From the NCBI GenBank assembly GCA_947095585.1, contig OX352761.1, positions 80,231,267-80,295,266 of the forward strand: a stretch of DNA of 64,000 nucleotides, written 5' to 3'. The DNA is from Nephrocerus scutellatus (lineage: Eukaryota > Arthropoda > Insecta > Diptera > Pipunculidae). The notes under the pieces are model-generated. The model was not told the DNA's origin, did not search any database, and saw only the letters and a list, made by a program, of their open reading frames with translations. The first letter of the stretch is position 1, and every line of letters begins with the position of its first letter. The position numbers and the translations under genes are program-made. Below, one piece after another: positions 35,916-45,950 of this stretch.

Positions 35916-36809
35916 ATATTTTCATATATGATAATGTGGTATGCACAATCGTCTATTTCGTAAAATCAGGCGATATTCATTGCATAACCCCCCCCCCCCC
36001 CCTTCAGGCATTGAGACTGAAAAACCGAATGAAAATTGAATCGACACGATTAGAGCACACCTATGTGCATGGTACACAGAACCGGTCGTTGTCGCAACAA
36101 AATTTTGTGTATACCTTTTTTTGGGCAAAAGCAGGGAGAACAAAAAGTGCAACGAGGAGTTGCGATGGAGATCTTGACCAAGGCGGTCATGCTCTCGCGC
36201 TCCACCAGTTTATTTCTTTTCGAGTTGGATTGGCGAGTCAGAGGCGAACGGTCGAGTGCGAGTTTTTGTTCTGCTCCTTGGGTGAATCGACGCTGCTTAC
36301 AACTCGTAGCCTCTGCGAAAATTACTAGTTTTTTTTGCGAAAATTGTTTTCTTTTTTCTTCTTGCGAAAATTTATTTCCGAGTCGTGACACCTTTAAAAT
36401 GATTGTTTTATCGAGCAGAATAGTATATTACAGAACGAGCAAGGAAAGTGGAGTTTATCGTGCGAGGTCGATAATCACTTTTCTGCAAGTCATGTACGCT
36501 ATTTTTCACGCGTCCAAACCGGTTTTTTTTGCTAAATCGAGAGAGAAGCAGAAATGTGACAATGTGTGTTCGCTGTGACTGCAGTAAATAACAAAGAAAT
36601 GAATTTTTCACGCGTCCAAACCGGTTTTCCTGCTTATTCGAGAGAGAAGCAGAAATCACAAACGACAAACAAAAGAGAATTCTTGCTCATGCGCAATGTG
36701 TTCGCTGAGATTGTAGTAAGACGTTTATATCATAACATAACTAGTGTTGCTATGGGCTACTTTCGAGGCGTACGAAACAGTCACTTTCGTCTATGGGCGT
36801 GTGAAAATT

Positions 36810-37330
36810 GTTTATTGTCTTACTGTGCAAAAATCGATCAAAATTAGTGGCACTTGGTAAATCGTCATTGTGCAAAGATTGATTAAAATTAGTGGCGCTT
36901 GGAAAATTGTTTTGCGCAGAAATTGAGCGCAATTAGCAGCCTTTTTAGAATTGTCTTACGGTGCAAAAATCGATCAAAATTAGTGGCACTTTCTAAGTCG
37001 TCATTGTGCAAAGATTGATTAAAATTAGTGGCGCTTGGAAAATTGTCTTGCGCAGAAATTGTGCGCAATAAGCAGTTTTTTTTTTGAATTGTCTTACTGT
37101 GCAAAAATCGATCAAAATTAGTGGCACTTGGTAAATCGTCATTGTGCAAAGATTGATTAAAATTAGTGGCGCTTGGAAAATTGTCTTGCGCAGAAATTGT
37201 GCGAAATTAGCAGTTTTTTTAAAATTGTCTTACTGTGCAAAAATTGACTGAAATTATCGGCACTTTCTAAAATTGTTTCTGCGCAAAAGAAATTGATTGA
37301 AATTCGCAGCACCTTCAAAATTCGTTTTAT
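36810..37330 (+). repeat. 136-bp tandem repeat before the polypurine tract
   Basis: Nearly four units, with attgtcttactgtgcaaaaa at about 36815, 36951, 37088 and 37224. Each unit contains two or three sub-repeats of the type gtgcaaaaatcgatcaaaat and, in most, a dyad gcgcagaaattgtgcgc. Internal 1 keeps only about one third of a unit (22014-22045). Confidence 0.9.
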
Positions 37331-37514
37331 TGTGCGAAAAAAAAAAATTGATGAGTTTTACATCGAACTCCAGGGAAGCGATAGATGCGTTAGCCTGGCG
37401 ACCGCGGAGTGGTGAAATCATCAGCGGCTGTAACAACCGGAGGATTCCCTAGGCTTCAGGGGTAGGCTGCTTCAAGACTGCTTCAACCATAAGGAAGATC
37501 GACGCCTGCCTAAC

Positions 37515-37524
37515 AAAAGGGGGA
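37515..37524 (+). promoter_or_regulatory. Polypurine tract before LTR-C
   Basis: aaaaggggga three bases before LTR-C, identical in context (gcctgcctaac before it) to that before LTR-B. Confidence 0.85.
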
Positions 37525-37527
37525 TTC

Positions 37528-39492
37528 ATAAGTTTCTTCGGAACTTCATTTTTTTCCTTTTTTTTTATCCGTAGTTGTGTAAAGCTTAGAGACTTCGGTC
37601 TACTTACAAGAAAAAAACAAAAAAAAGAGAACGTGACTCCCAAATAGAGAGAAAAAGATAGAAATTTTAGTTTGATAACATTTATTTTTGCCTAACCCAT
37701 TCCGATATTTCCGCGAATCCTAGCAAGTTCGTCGACAGCGCTGCCGGTGGAAATGCATAGGAAGAGGTAACACATACATAGCGATGTGAATACAAGTAAG
37801 TCATCATTTGGTAAGCTACCGCCTTGGTCTACATTGTAGTTGGGTTTTCTTTTTCTCTCTGTATGGATAGGGGTTAACTTGTTTTAGAAATTATTATATA
37901 TATATGTCTTCTTCTAAGAGACGCATACTGTACACGGTACGGTCGGTAGAAAAAGGAAAAAGTTGCGCTTTTAAATTTGGACAAATACTTATGTTCGATA
38001 TACCTGTATTTACTCCCTACAGTAAATATGTAGGACGTTTTTTTTTTCGTTTCGATTTTAAATTGTATTTTCTGGTTGTATTTGAACAATAGTTCATTTA
38101 CTGCACATAGTGTAGCAAGTGCATAAGAATTCGTATGCTTAACTTTAAATAAAATACTTAATAACAGTTTATTTAATATATTTCACCGTTTGATATATTT
38201 GATTATTCTTAACTTTGAGATGTATATTGGGTAACGGGTTGTTTAATATCCTTTACAGTTTTGTTTTGATTGGCAGTATACTTACTGCACATAGTACAGT
38301 AGCTGCATAAGAATTCATATGCTTAACTTGAGCCTATATATGTTAAATAACAGTTTGTTTAATGTACATCCCATTTTCTTTGATATTTTTGATTGGCAGT
38401 ATACTTACTGCACATAGTACAATAGCTGCATAAGAATTCATTTGCTTAACTTTAGCATCTACGGTAAATAACCGATTGTTTAATATACCTTACTTTTTTT
38501 TTGTTTAGCAGTATACTTGCTACACATGGTACAGTAACTCCATAAGAATTCATATGCTTAACTTTAGGTTATATATTAAATAACAGTTTGTTTAATAGGC
38601 TATACATTTTTGATATATTTGATTAGTAGTATACTTACTGCACATGGTACAGTAACTGCATAGGAATTCATATGTTTAACTTTGGCATATATATTAAATA
38701 ACCGTTTGTTTAATGTGCTTTACATTTTTGATATATTTGATTAGCAGTATACTTACTGCACATGGTACAGTACTTGCATAAGGATTCATATGCTTAACTT
38801 GAGCCTATATATGTTAAATAACAGTTTGTTTAATGTACATCCCATTTTCTTTGATATTTTTGATTAGCAGTATACTTGCTACACATAGTACAGTAACTGC
38901 ATAAGAATTCATATGCTTTACTTTTGTATACATCTTAAATAACAGTTTGTTTGATATAATACCTTATTTGATATTTTCGATTGGCAATATGTTTGTTTGA
39001 TATAATACCTTAGTTGATATTTTTTATTGGCAATATCCTTATTGCACATGGTACGATAAAGGCCATTGAATTCCCGCACATGACTTTAAATTACGAATAC
39101 AATAAACACTTTGTTAATACTTACCATTGAAAAGATAACCCTAAAAATGTTTTATTTCTCCGAATAAGTCGATAGATGAGGCCTTCCCAGGCTAGAGTCG
39201 TGAGGGGGCGTGCCTACCTACCCGGGTAAGCTTCCGCTCTGGTATCTGATTCCTTCTCTTCCTTCTCCTTTCCTTCCTTTTTTTTCTCTCTCCTGATGCA
39301 CACAACATTTTTTTTTGTAATGGCGGTTGAGTGGGCCCAAGGCAAGAACCCCCCCATATCCCGGCGAGCTGGCAAGCGCAACGCTAGGCGTGCACCCCGC
39401 CAAAAGGCTCCACTCCCGTTATAGGTGGCAATTGCCATCGGCTGCCTAATACCGCGAAAATAGAACACCGCAATGAGTACACACACATTACA
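37528..39492 (+). mobile_element. LTR-C of composite element
   Basis: About 1.97 kb, collinear with LTR-A including all tandem dyad repeats and the full terminal segment to acacattaca. It has small private changes (for example a 9-bp loss after atgttcgata at about 37999). It is followed directly by the 118-bp satellite, giving the right end of the composite element. Confidence 0.88.
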
Positions 39493-40105
39493 GTCCTACC
39501 TTCCAAATTTCATGCGAATTGCTTGAAAAATTGATTTGTTCCCGAAATTCCAGACCATAATGATCATATTCCAGAATCTCCATAGGAAGAAATGTTATAT
39601 TCACATCTTAGTCCTACATTCCGAATTTAATGTGAATCCCTTGAAAAATTGCTTTGTTCCAGAAATTCCAGACAATAATGATCATATTCCAGAAGTTCCA
39701 TAGGAAGAAATCTTATAGTCACATCTTAGTCCTACCTTCCAAATTTCATGCGAATCGCTTGAAAAATTGATTTGTTCCAGAAATTCCAGACAATAATGAT
39801 CATATTCCAGAAGTTCCATAGGAAGAAATCTTATAGTCACATCTTAGTCCTACATTCCAAATTTCATGCGAATAGCTTGAAAAATTGCTTTGTTCCAGAA
39901 ATTCCAGACCATAATGATCATATTTCAGAATTTCCATAGGAAGAAGTCTTATAGTCGCATCTTAGTCCTACATTCCGAATTTCATGCGAATCGCTTGAGA
40001 AATTGATTTGTACCAGAATTTCCATAGGAAGAAGTCTTATAGTCGCATCTTAGTCCTACATTCTGAATTTCATGCGAATCGCTTGGGAAATGGCTTAGTT
40101 CCCAA
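39493..40105. repeat. 118-bp tandem satellite, right block
   Basis: About five monomers of the array seen at 17574-18417, in the same orientation, with a shortened unit near 40010. It begins gtcctaccttcc right after LTR-C and decays after cgcttgggaaatggcttag. The two blocks show that the composite LTR element sits inside one satellite domain. Confidence 0.95.
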
Positions 40106-40148
40106 AGTACTGACATTTAAAAGTGGCTCACTTAAAAGTGTGACGCTT

Positions 40149-40163
40149 AACAGTGTCTCACTT
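40149..40163 (+). repeat. Left target-site duplication of the LINE array
   Basis: aacagtgtctcactt, repeated exactly at 55432-55446 right after the last poly-A. About 20 bp of unmatched filler separate it from the first LINE sequence at 40184. The flanking DNA consists of short repeats of ctcacttaaaagtg. Confidence 0.8.
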
Positions 40164-40201
40164 CTGTTGATCACAACATTCGGACGCGAATAAACCTGCG
40201 G

Positions 40202-41142
40202 TTCTAAGTTTATGTGAAACGCAGGCCTCTTATATGGGTACCCCAAATGATTTTCAATGTCCGGGGTATTCTCGTGTCGACTGTTTGGTTCCTCATCGTG
40301 GGGTTATTTTATTTATACGAGAAGACATCAGTTTTAGTGTACCTAATTTTAATATTCCAAACAGTAATCCCATGTTCAATACGATATGGATTGAAATTGT
40401 AATTTCAAACCATTCGATATTTATTTGTTCCCTTTATCGTAGTCCTAATTTGTCACCTAATGACACTAATATTGAGTTTAATTACTTATCAGACACAATA
40501 GACAAGATTTACCAATCATCACCAACATCAGAATTGGTAGTCTTGGGTGATTTTAATGTCCACAATGATTCATGGTTGACCTATTCGAATGGTAGAGATC
40601 GATCAGGTGAAACCGCTGAACTATTTTCAAATGTTAATCTTTTCACCCAACTCGTTGATAAGCCAACTAGGTATCCCGATACTACTGGTCAATCACCTCA
40701 CCTTTTAGATTTATTTCTTACAACTATGCCTGATAAATATTTAATTGATTGAATAATTGATATCACCAGCCCTTATAGAGCCTACAAGTAAAAGGCTACT
40801 CTGGCACTATAAAAATGCTAACTGGGAGCTCCTGAACCAATTTTATAGCTCATTTGATTGGTCAACCTGTTTTCCAGCAATAATGCTGATGAAGCATCAC
40901 AACTTATCACGTCAACCATTTTGCTAGGAATGAAAAATTGCATTCCTTCTTCATTTAAAAAGAAAAATACTCATAAAAATAAATGGTTTAACGCACATTG
41001 CAGGTCAGCAGTCGCGTGTAAAAAAGCAGCCCATTTGGACTACGTTAATTGCACTTCTGAAGAAAACCTTGTAAAGTTTCGAATAGCTAGAAACAGATCA
41101 AACGCTATATTGAAAAGGCATGCGAAAAATTTTGGATTCTGA
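40202..41142 (+). pseudogene. LINE endonuclease domain, copy 1
   Basis: APE-type endonuclease. Visible parts are GVILFIRED, IFICSLYRSPN, the LGDFNVHNDSWLTYS catalytic block with Asp-Phe-Asn, and TTGQSPHLLDLFL at the end. The true N-terminus (present in copy 3 as MNSYFEIHFTNIRGIKSN) is missing. A stop after KYLID at about 40750 and a frame change near 40850 separate it from the linker at 40858-41142 (SSFKKKNTHKNKWFNAHC). It nicks target DNA to prime reverse transcription in intact relatives. Confidence 0.85.
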
Positions 41143-42907
41143 TTTAAGCAGTCGAAGCTTTTGGTCGTTTACTGCATTGGTTAAAAGAAACTTTGCAGAC
41201 AATACTGCGTCTATTCCTTCTTTTTTTCATAATGGTATTCATTATAGAACTGATATTGAGAAAGCTAATCTCTTAGCTTCTCATTTCGCTGGTGCGTCTA
41301 CTCTTCCTTTAACTAACCAAAGCCCCCCAATTCTCCCGAATCTAGGCCCAGGTATGTCTAAAATCTATTTTCGGAAGCGGGTTGTTTCAAAGATTCTGAA
41401 AGAACTTGACCCCTATAAAGCGACTGGCCCCGACGGTATTCCGCCATTAGTATTGAAAAGTTGTCATCTTACTTTGGCAAAACCGCTTAGCAAATTGTTT
41501 CATCTCTCAATGAAGACAGGTGTTTTTCCATCATTTTGGAAAATAGCAAATATTCAACCCGTTCCGAAAAAGGTGATAAATCGGCACCTACGTCCTATTG
41601 CTTTGTTGTCGGTTCTATCGAAGGTAATGGAATCTATCGTTAATTTCAGACTAATGAACTATCTGGATTCGAATGTTCTTTTATCCGATGTGCAGTATGG
41701 ATTTCGTAAAAATCGCTCTTCAGGTGAACTAATGACGTGCATGACTCATTGTTTGGAGCGAAGCATTGAAAACCTAGGTGAATCAAGCGTTGTTTCCTTA
41801 GATATTGCTAAAGCTTTTGATAGAGTATGGCATGATTGTCTTATTAATAAGATTCGTGCGCTGAACTTACACTCCTCTCTCATTACATGGATTGAGAATT
41901 ATTTATGGAACCGTAAAATAAAAGTTGTATTAAATGGTATATCTTCAGATTCACATGGGATCAACGCTGGCGTGCCTCAAGGATCATCCTTGTCTCCAAC
42001 GCTCTTCTTGATATATATCAACGACCTGTTGTCTTCTACAACCTGTGATATCCATTCATTTGCTGATGATACAACACTATCGGCTTCCATTGAGTTTGTC
42101 AATCAAAAAGAATGCAATTATCGCTTGAATGGTTCGCGTGAATTAATGAATTTGACTATTCTGTCTAATATTCAAATCATTCTTGATTGGGGCATTTCTA
42201 ACAGAGTAGAATTTAACCCAAATAAATTCCAGTCTTGCCTTTTTTCTCAGAAGACAACTCAACATTATGTTCCACCTGTTATTAATGGTACCCCTATTGC
42301 GAGATCTGATTCACTTAAGTTGTTAGGTTTAAAAGTATCAAGTGATCTTTCCTGGAAAGAACATATTTATGAAATTTCAAAAAGAGCTAGACAATGTTTG
42401 GGCTTCATAAGACGTTGTAACTTCTACTTCACTCCCTCTGAAGTATTAAGATTATATAAATCTTATGTTAGACCAATTTTAGAATTCAATTCATATGTGT
42501 GGGGTGGTGCTCCAAGATCGCATTTGGTTCATCTTGATGGTGTTCAGAATAGAGTTATCCGTTTGATTAACGGTGTAACCATTACTTCGTCTCTTGATAC
42601 TTTGGAGCACAGACGAAATGTAGGAGCTTTATCTGTTTTCTATAAATTTTACAACGGTAAATGTTCTTTAGAAACCCGTTCTTTAGTTCCAGGGCCTTTT
42701 CTCAGTAACGTAAACACTCGTTTAAGGTCCAATCAACATAGATTTGCCTTAAAACCGTTCTCATGTAGAACCCAACACTTTAAATCCTCCTTTTTTCCGG
42801 GAGTCTCTTCGATGTGGAATCAATTGGTCGAGCACGTGTTTCCCGAATCTTATAATCTGCAGGCGGTTAAATTAGCCGTTAACAACTTCTTGAAGGATGA
42901 TGGTTAA
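41120..42907 (+). CDS. LINE reverse transcriptase, copy 1, open frame
   Basis: 595 residues open end to end. RT blocks in order: KATGPDGIPPLVLKS, RPIALLSVLSKVMES, QYGFRKNRSSGE, VVSLDIAKAFDRVW (first catalytic Asp), GVPQGSSLSPTLFLIYINDL, HSFADDTTL (catalytic FADD box) and LLGLKVSSDLSWKEH, then a Cys-poor C-terminal domain with no RNase H. The motif set fits the CR1/Jockey assemblage. No ORF1 is seen in the family. The frame survives a 1-base plus an 8-base loss at 41565-41593 that together remove three codons. The start given is the first Met; in an intact element this would be read through from the endonuclease. Confidence 0.88.
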   Translation: MRKILDSDLSSRSFWSFTALVKRNFADNTASIPSFFHNGIHYRTDIEKANLLASHFAGASTLPLTNQSPPILPNLGPGMSKIYFRKRVVSKILKELDPYKATGPDGIPPLVLKSCHLTLAKPLSKLFHLSMKTGVFPSFWKIANIQPVPKKVINRHLRPIALLSVLSKVMESIVNFRLMNYLDSNVLLSDVQYGFRKNRSSGELMTCMTHCLERSIENLGESSVVSLDIAKAFDRVWHDCLINKIRALNLHSSLITWIENYLWNRKIKVVLNGISSDSHGINAGVPQGSSLSPTLFLIYINDLLSSTTCDIHSFADDTTLSASIEFVNQKECNYRLNGSRELMNLTILSNIQIILDWGISNRVEFNPNKFQSCLFSQKTTQHYVPPVINGTPIARSDSLKLLGLKVSSDLSWKEHIYEISKRARQCLGFIRRCNFYFTPSEVLRLYKSYVRPILEFNSYVWGGAPRSHLVHLDGVQNRVIRLINGVTITSSLDTLEHRRNVGALSVFYKFYNGKCSLETRSLVPGPFLSNVNTRLRSNQHRFALKPFSCRTQHFKSSFFPGVSSMWNQLVEHVFPESYNLQAVKLAVNNFLKDDG

Positions 42908-43157
42908 AGTATTCATAAGATGTTTCTTAATATATAAAAAAAAAAAAAAAAAATTGTTTATCAGTATTTTTTATATTTTTTAAATATTTGTAATATTTTC
43001 TTGGTCAAGGTTTTTTGTAGTTTTCCCTGACCATAATTCATTGATAAAAGTATTTGGACTCGCGTCGTTCTAAATTCGTGTTCGTTTTTCGTATTGCTTT
43101 TCCAATGAATCAGGGAGAATTCTGAGAAAATAAATTGAAACCGGCTACAAACGTGAG

Positions 43158-45950
43158 TCGATGCCTGTATTTACAAACGGTCGTGCTGGTCGAACTCTGT
43201 CAGCAGGAAGATTTCCCATTAATTGAGTTAAAAGTTTTGGTCTTGCTCTTGAACACTTGACACATCCTTGTACTATGGACCGGGCGATTGTTTTACCCTT
43301 GGTCGGCCACTATCCTTGTCTTGCGAATGCTAGTATGGCTTGTGGTCCTGCATGGTTGTTTTGCTTGATGGATGTCAAACAGCATTAGTCTTGTAAAAGG
43401 ATGGGAGTAAGGCAGTAACACTGGATGCTTGGCATTGTAGGATTAAACTGAAGATTCCAGCCGTCCGCCGACTCGGATGATCCCATTGTTATTGAGGAAC
43501 GGTGTGGACTGGAGAGTGAACTTTTCCTTGAAACCTCACTATGTTGCCTTAGGTGATTGATGTCATCTTGGAATTCTTGCTTCTGTATCAACTTGATAAT
43601 CGTGTTCGATGATTGTTGAAGTTCATCACAATTTATGAATGAATTCTTAGTTCCCTTCGATTCGACGTTTAGTGATGTTTTTGAATCGGAGCATGTATGC
43701 TACAATTCGCTGAGCCCTTTTGAACGAGTTTCCATGATTGATAAATCCTAGAATATCGCAATCTGTTGATCCCTGAGTTTCAGCAGTTGCTGATAATGCG
43801 AAGATGTCTTCACGTATCTCTGGTTTCTTCGCAGAGCGTTTCTGAACCATGCAAAAATCTTGGTCCATAAAGCCAAAGGGTGTGATTTTGGAGTTGATCT
43901 GGTGCTATTCCACGTGCCAAGACGTCAGCAGGGTTGTCCTTAGAGCCAACGTGTCGCCATTGCTGTGGAATCGTAAGTTATTGTATTGTTGAAACACGAT
44001 TGGCAATAAAGGTGGGAAGAGTGGCTGATAATGATGCGTTTATCCAATTGAGGACAATCTCTGAATCGGACCATAAGTGTATCCTATCGCGTTGAATATC
44101 CAAATTTGGCTGCAGACGATGAGTCAGCTCAGCAGCAAGCTTAGCAGCACAAAGTTCTAAGCGAGGAATGGTAGCTTGGTGCGATATGTTTGATTTCTTT
44201 GAAGGGGCTACCCTCGACTTAGCGCATAGTAAACGAACTATAATAATATTGTCCTTGTCTATCGATCTGACGTAAGTTGCTTTTCCGTAGGCCTTCACCG
44301 ATGCATCTGCAAACACGTGAAATTGCACATCCTTGGGAACCTTGTGAGAAAACACGTGCCTTGGTATTTTGATGCTGTGAAGTGCTTTTAACCCTTCTCG
44401 AAATCGAGTCCACTTCATTTGCATCTCTTGGGGAAGTGCTGCATCCCAATCAAATTTTAGTTCCCATAATTATTGTAAAAATACGACTGGGGTCATAAGG
44501 CCAAGAGGATCGAAGAGGTGAGCAATGTCAGAGTATGCGATTCTTTTTGTTACCTTTTCCTTTCCGACCCATGAGGTTTTAATTCAGAGATCGTCAGATT
44601 TTGGTAACCATGTCAGTCCAATGGTTTTGACATGTTCTTCGATGTTATTGTTCGAAGCTTAAACTCTGCACTTTGCAGCAATTTTTGTAATTCTGTTTGT
44701 GTTTCAAGAGCTTTACTCATGCTGTCGGATCCTGTCATCACATCGTCAACATACGTATTTCTCTGTATAGCTCTTGACGCTAACGGGAATTGGCCCTGAT
44801 TATCTTCTGCCAATCGATGAAGGAATTTTATAGCGAGATATGGAGCAGATGTTGTACCGTAGGTTACTGTCTGAAACATTTAAGAGCATCGTTGGGACTG
44901 TTTCTCCACCATATTAGTTGATATTTTGTATCTTCGTTGTGCATTTGTATCTGTCGATACATCTTATCTATGTCTGCAGTAAACACGTATCTGGGCATGT
45001 GAAATCTTAGAAGAATCGAGAAAACGTCATCTTGGAGGGAAGGGCCTGTCGATAATATGTCATTTAGTGAAACGTTGGATGATGTTTTTGCTGATCGATC
45101 AAAAACTACCCTGAACTTAGTTGTAGTACTATCAGCCTTTGTTACACAATGATGTGGCAAAAAATAGTAAGGTCTTTTCAACTGGTGAAAATTAACTTCT
45201 TCCATGTGGCCAAGTTGTTGGTATTCTTGTATGAACTCGACATTTTGTATCTTAAGTTCCTTCGAATTAGCAAGTCTGCGTTCAAGTGACATAAATCGTT
45301 GGAAAGCTACATCTTTTGATTCGCCCAATTCGTGTTGCTCGTCCCTAAATGGTAGCCTTACAATAAATCTTCCTTCGTGACTTCTTGAAAGTGTGTCGTT
45401 AAAATTGGTCTCACATTGTTTTTCGGACGCTGTTAGGTGTCTTTCGTTGGGCTGTGATTCCTTTAATTGCCAAAATTTCTCGATTTGGTGGTCAAGTGTT
45501 ACGTCTGCACTGCATATTCCACACACAGCATTCACATCCTGACTGCCTTCTATTTTTCCGGAGACTGTCCATCCAAATACTGTATTCTGCAACGTGGGCA
45601 TGGCTTGGCCCAATCTGATCTGTCCTACTGAGAGAAATGAGGAATACAACTCAGCTCCAATCAGAACGTCGATTGGACCCGGTTTGTTAAATGTGGGATC
45701 TGCAAGTGGAAGGTGGAAGGATTCTATGTCAAAGAATTTGCTGGGTTGACTTGTAACTATTTTTGGGAGCACATGAGCCTCCATCCTTATAGAAAATGCA
45801 TTGAGACGAGATCCGAGCTGTATTCTGACTCTCCTCTTTGCCTGTTGGGTTCCTTGACCAATACCTTGAATACGCATTCAAATTAAACTGCGATCCAGAA
45901 TCAAATATGGCCTTGCATGTGATGCTCTTACCATCTTACCATCTTACCAT
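43158..45950 (-). pseudogene. BEL/Pao pol fragment, copy 1
   Basis: Minus-strand order: protease, RT, RNase H, start of integrase. The protease begins with FDSGSQFN near 45890 (active-site DSG) and continues in a 337-residue frame (45877-44864: FWQLKESQP, FRVVFDRSAKTSSNVSLNDI, YVFTADIDKMYRQI with the first RT Asp). A second frame (44879-44613) has TYVDDVMTG, the RT catalytic box. RNase H is in 44424-43978 (FADASVKAYGKA, LWSDSEIVLNWI). Integrase zinc-domain pieces such as HPFTRLMLFDIH lie at 43250-43420, and the end is cut inside the region that normally reads NTGID. At least four frameshifts or stops. No gag, LTR or integrase core. It abuts LINE sequence at both ends. Confidence 0.9.

Larger units (their letters stand above)
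29699..37527 (+). mobile_element. Internal region 2 of composite LTR element
   Basis: Runs from the deletion junction to LTR-C and includes a Copia insertion (31439-35915). In order: primer site (29769-29786), T-rich tract (to about 30907), unassigned DNA (30908-31438), Copia, a GC-mixed segment with a C15 run (35988-36002), a direct duplication of about 100 bp (unit starting cacgcgtccaaaccggtttt at about 36508 and 36609), the 136-bp tandem repeat (36810-37330), a segment homologous to 22080-22275, and the polypurine tract (37515-37524). No gag or pol motif is seen outside Copia. A frame at 31033-31290 (85 residues) and one at 36063-36578 (171 residues) match nothing I recognise. Confidence 0.75.
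40184..43157 (+). mobile_element. CR1/Jockey-group LINE, copy 1
   Basis: 5'-truncated copy starting acgcgaataaacctgcgg (equivalent to 50503). It runs through endonuclease, RT, a poly-A of about 18 at 42938 and the first part of the 3' UTR to aaacgtgag, where BEL sequence begins. It shares with copy 3 a break after KYLID at 40750, so the two descend from one damaged source. It lacks a 40-bp segment near 41114 that copies 3 and 4 retain. Confidence 0.9.

Noticed and set aside
35988..36002. C15 homopolymer as a structural or regulatory element
   Set aside because: Single tract, not shared with the related sequence at 56 kb, and homopolymer length is error-prone in assemblies.
36063..36578. 171-codon plus-strand frame in internal 2 considered as a gag remnant
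   Set aside because: No capsid or zinc-knuckle signature, it spans a direct duplication, and the opposite strand is equally open. Left as unassigned.
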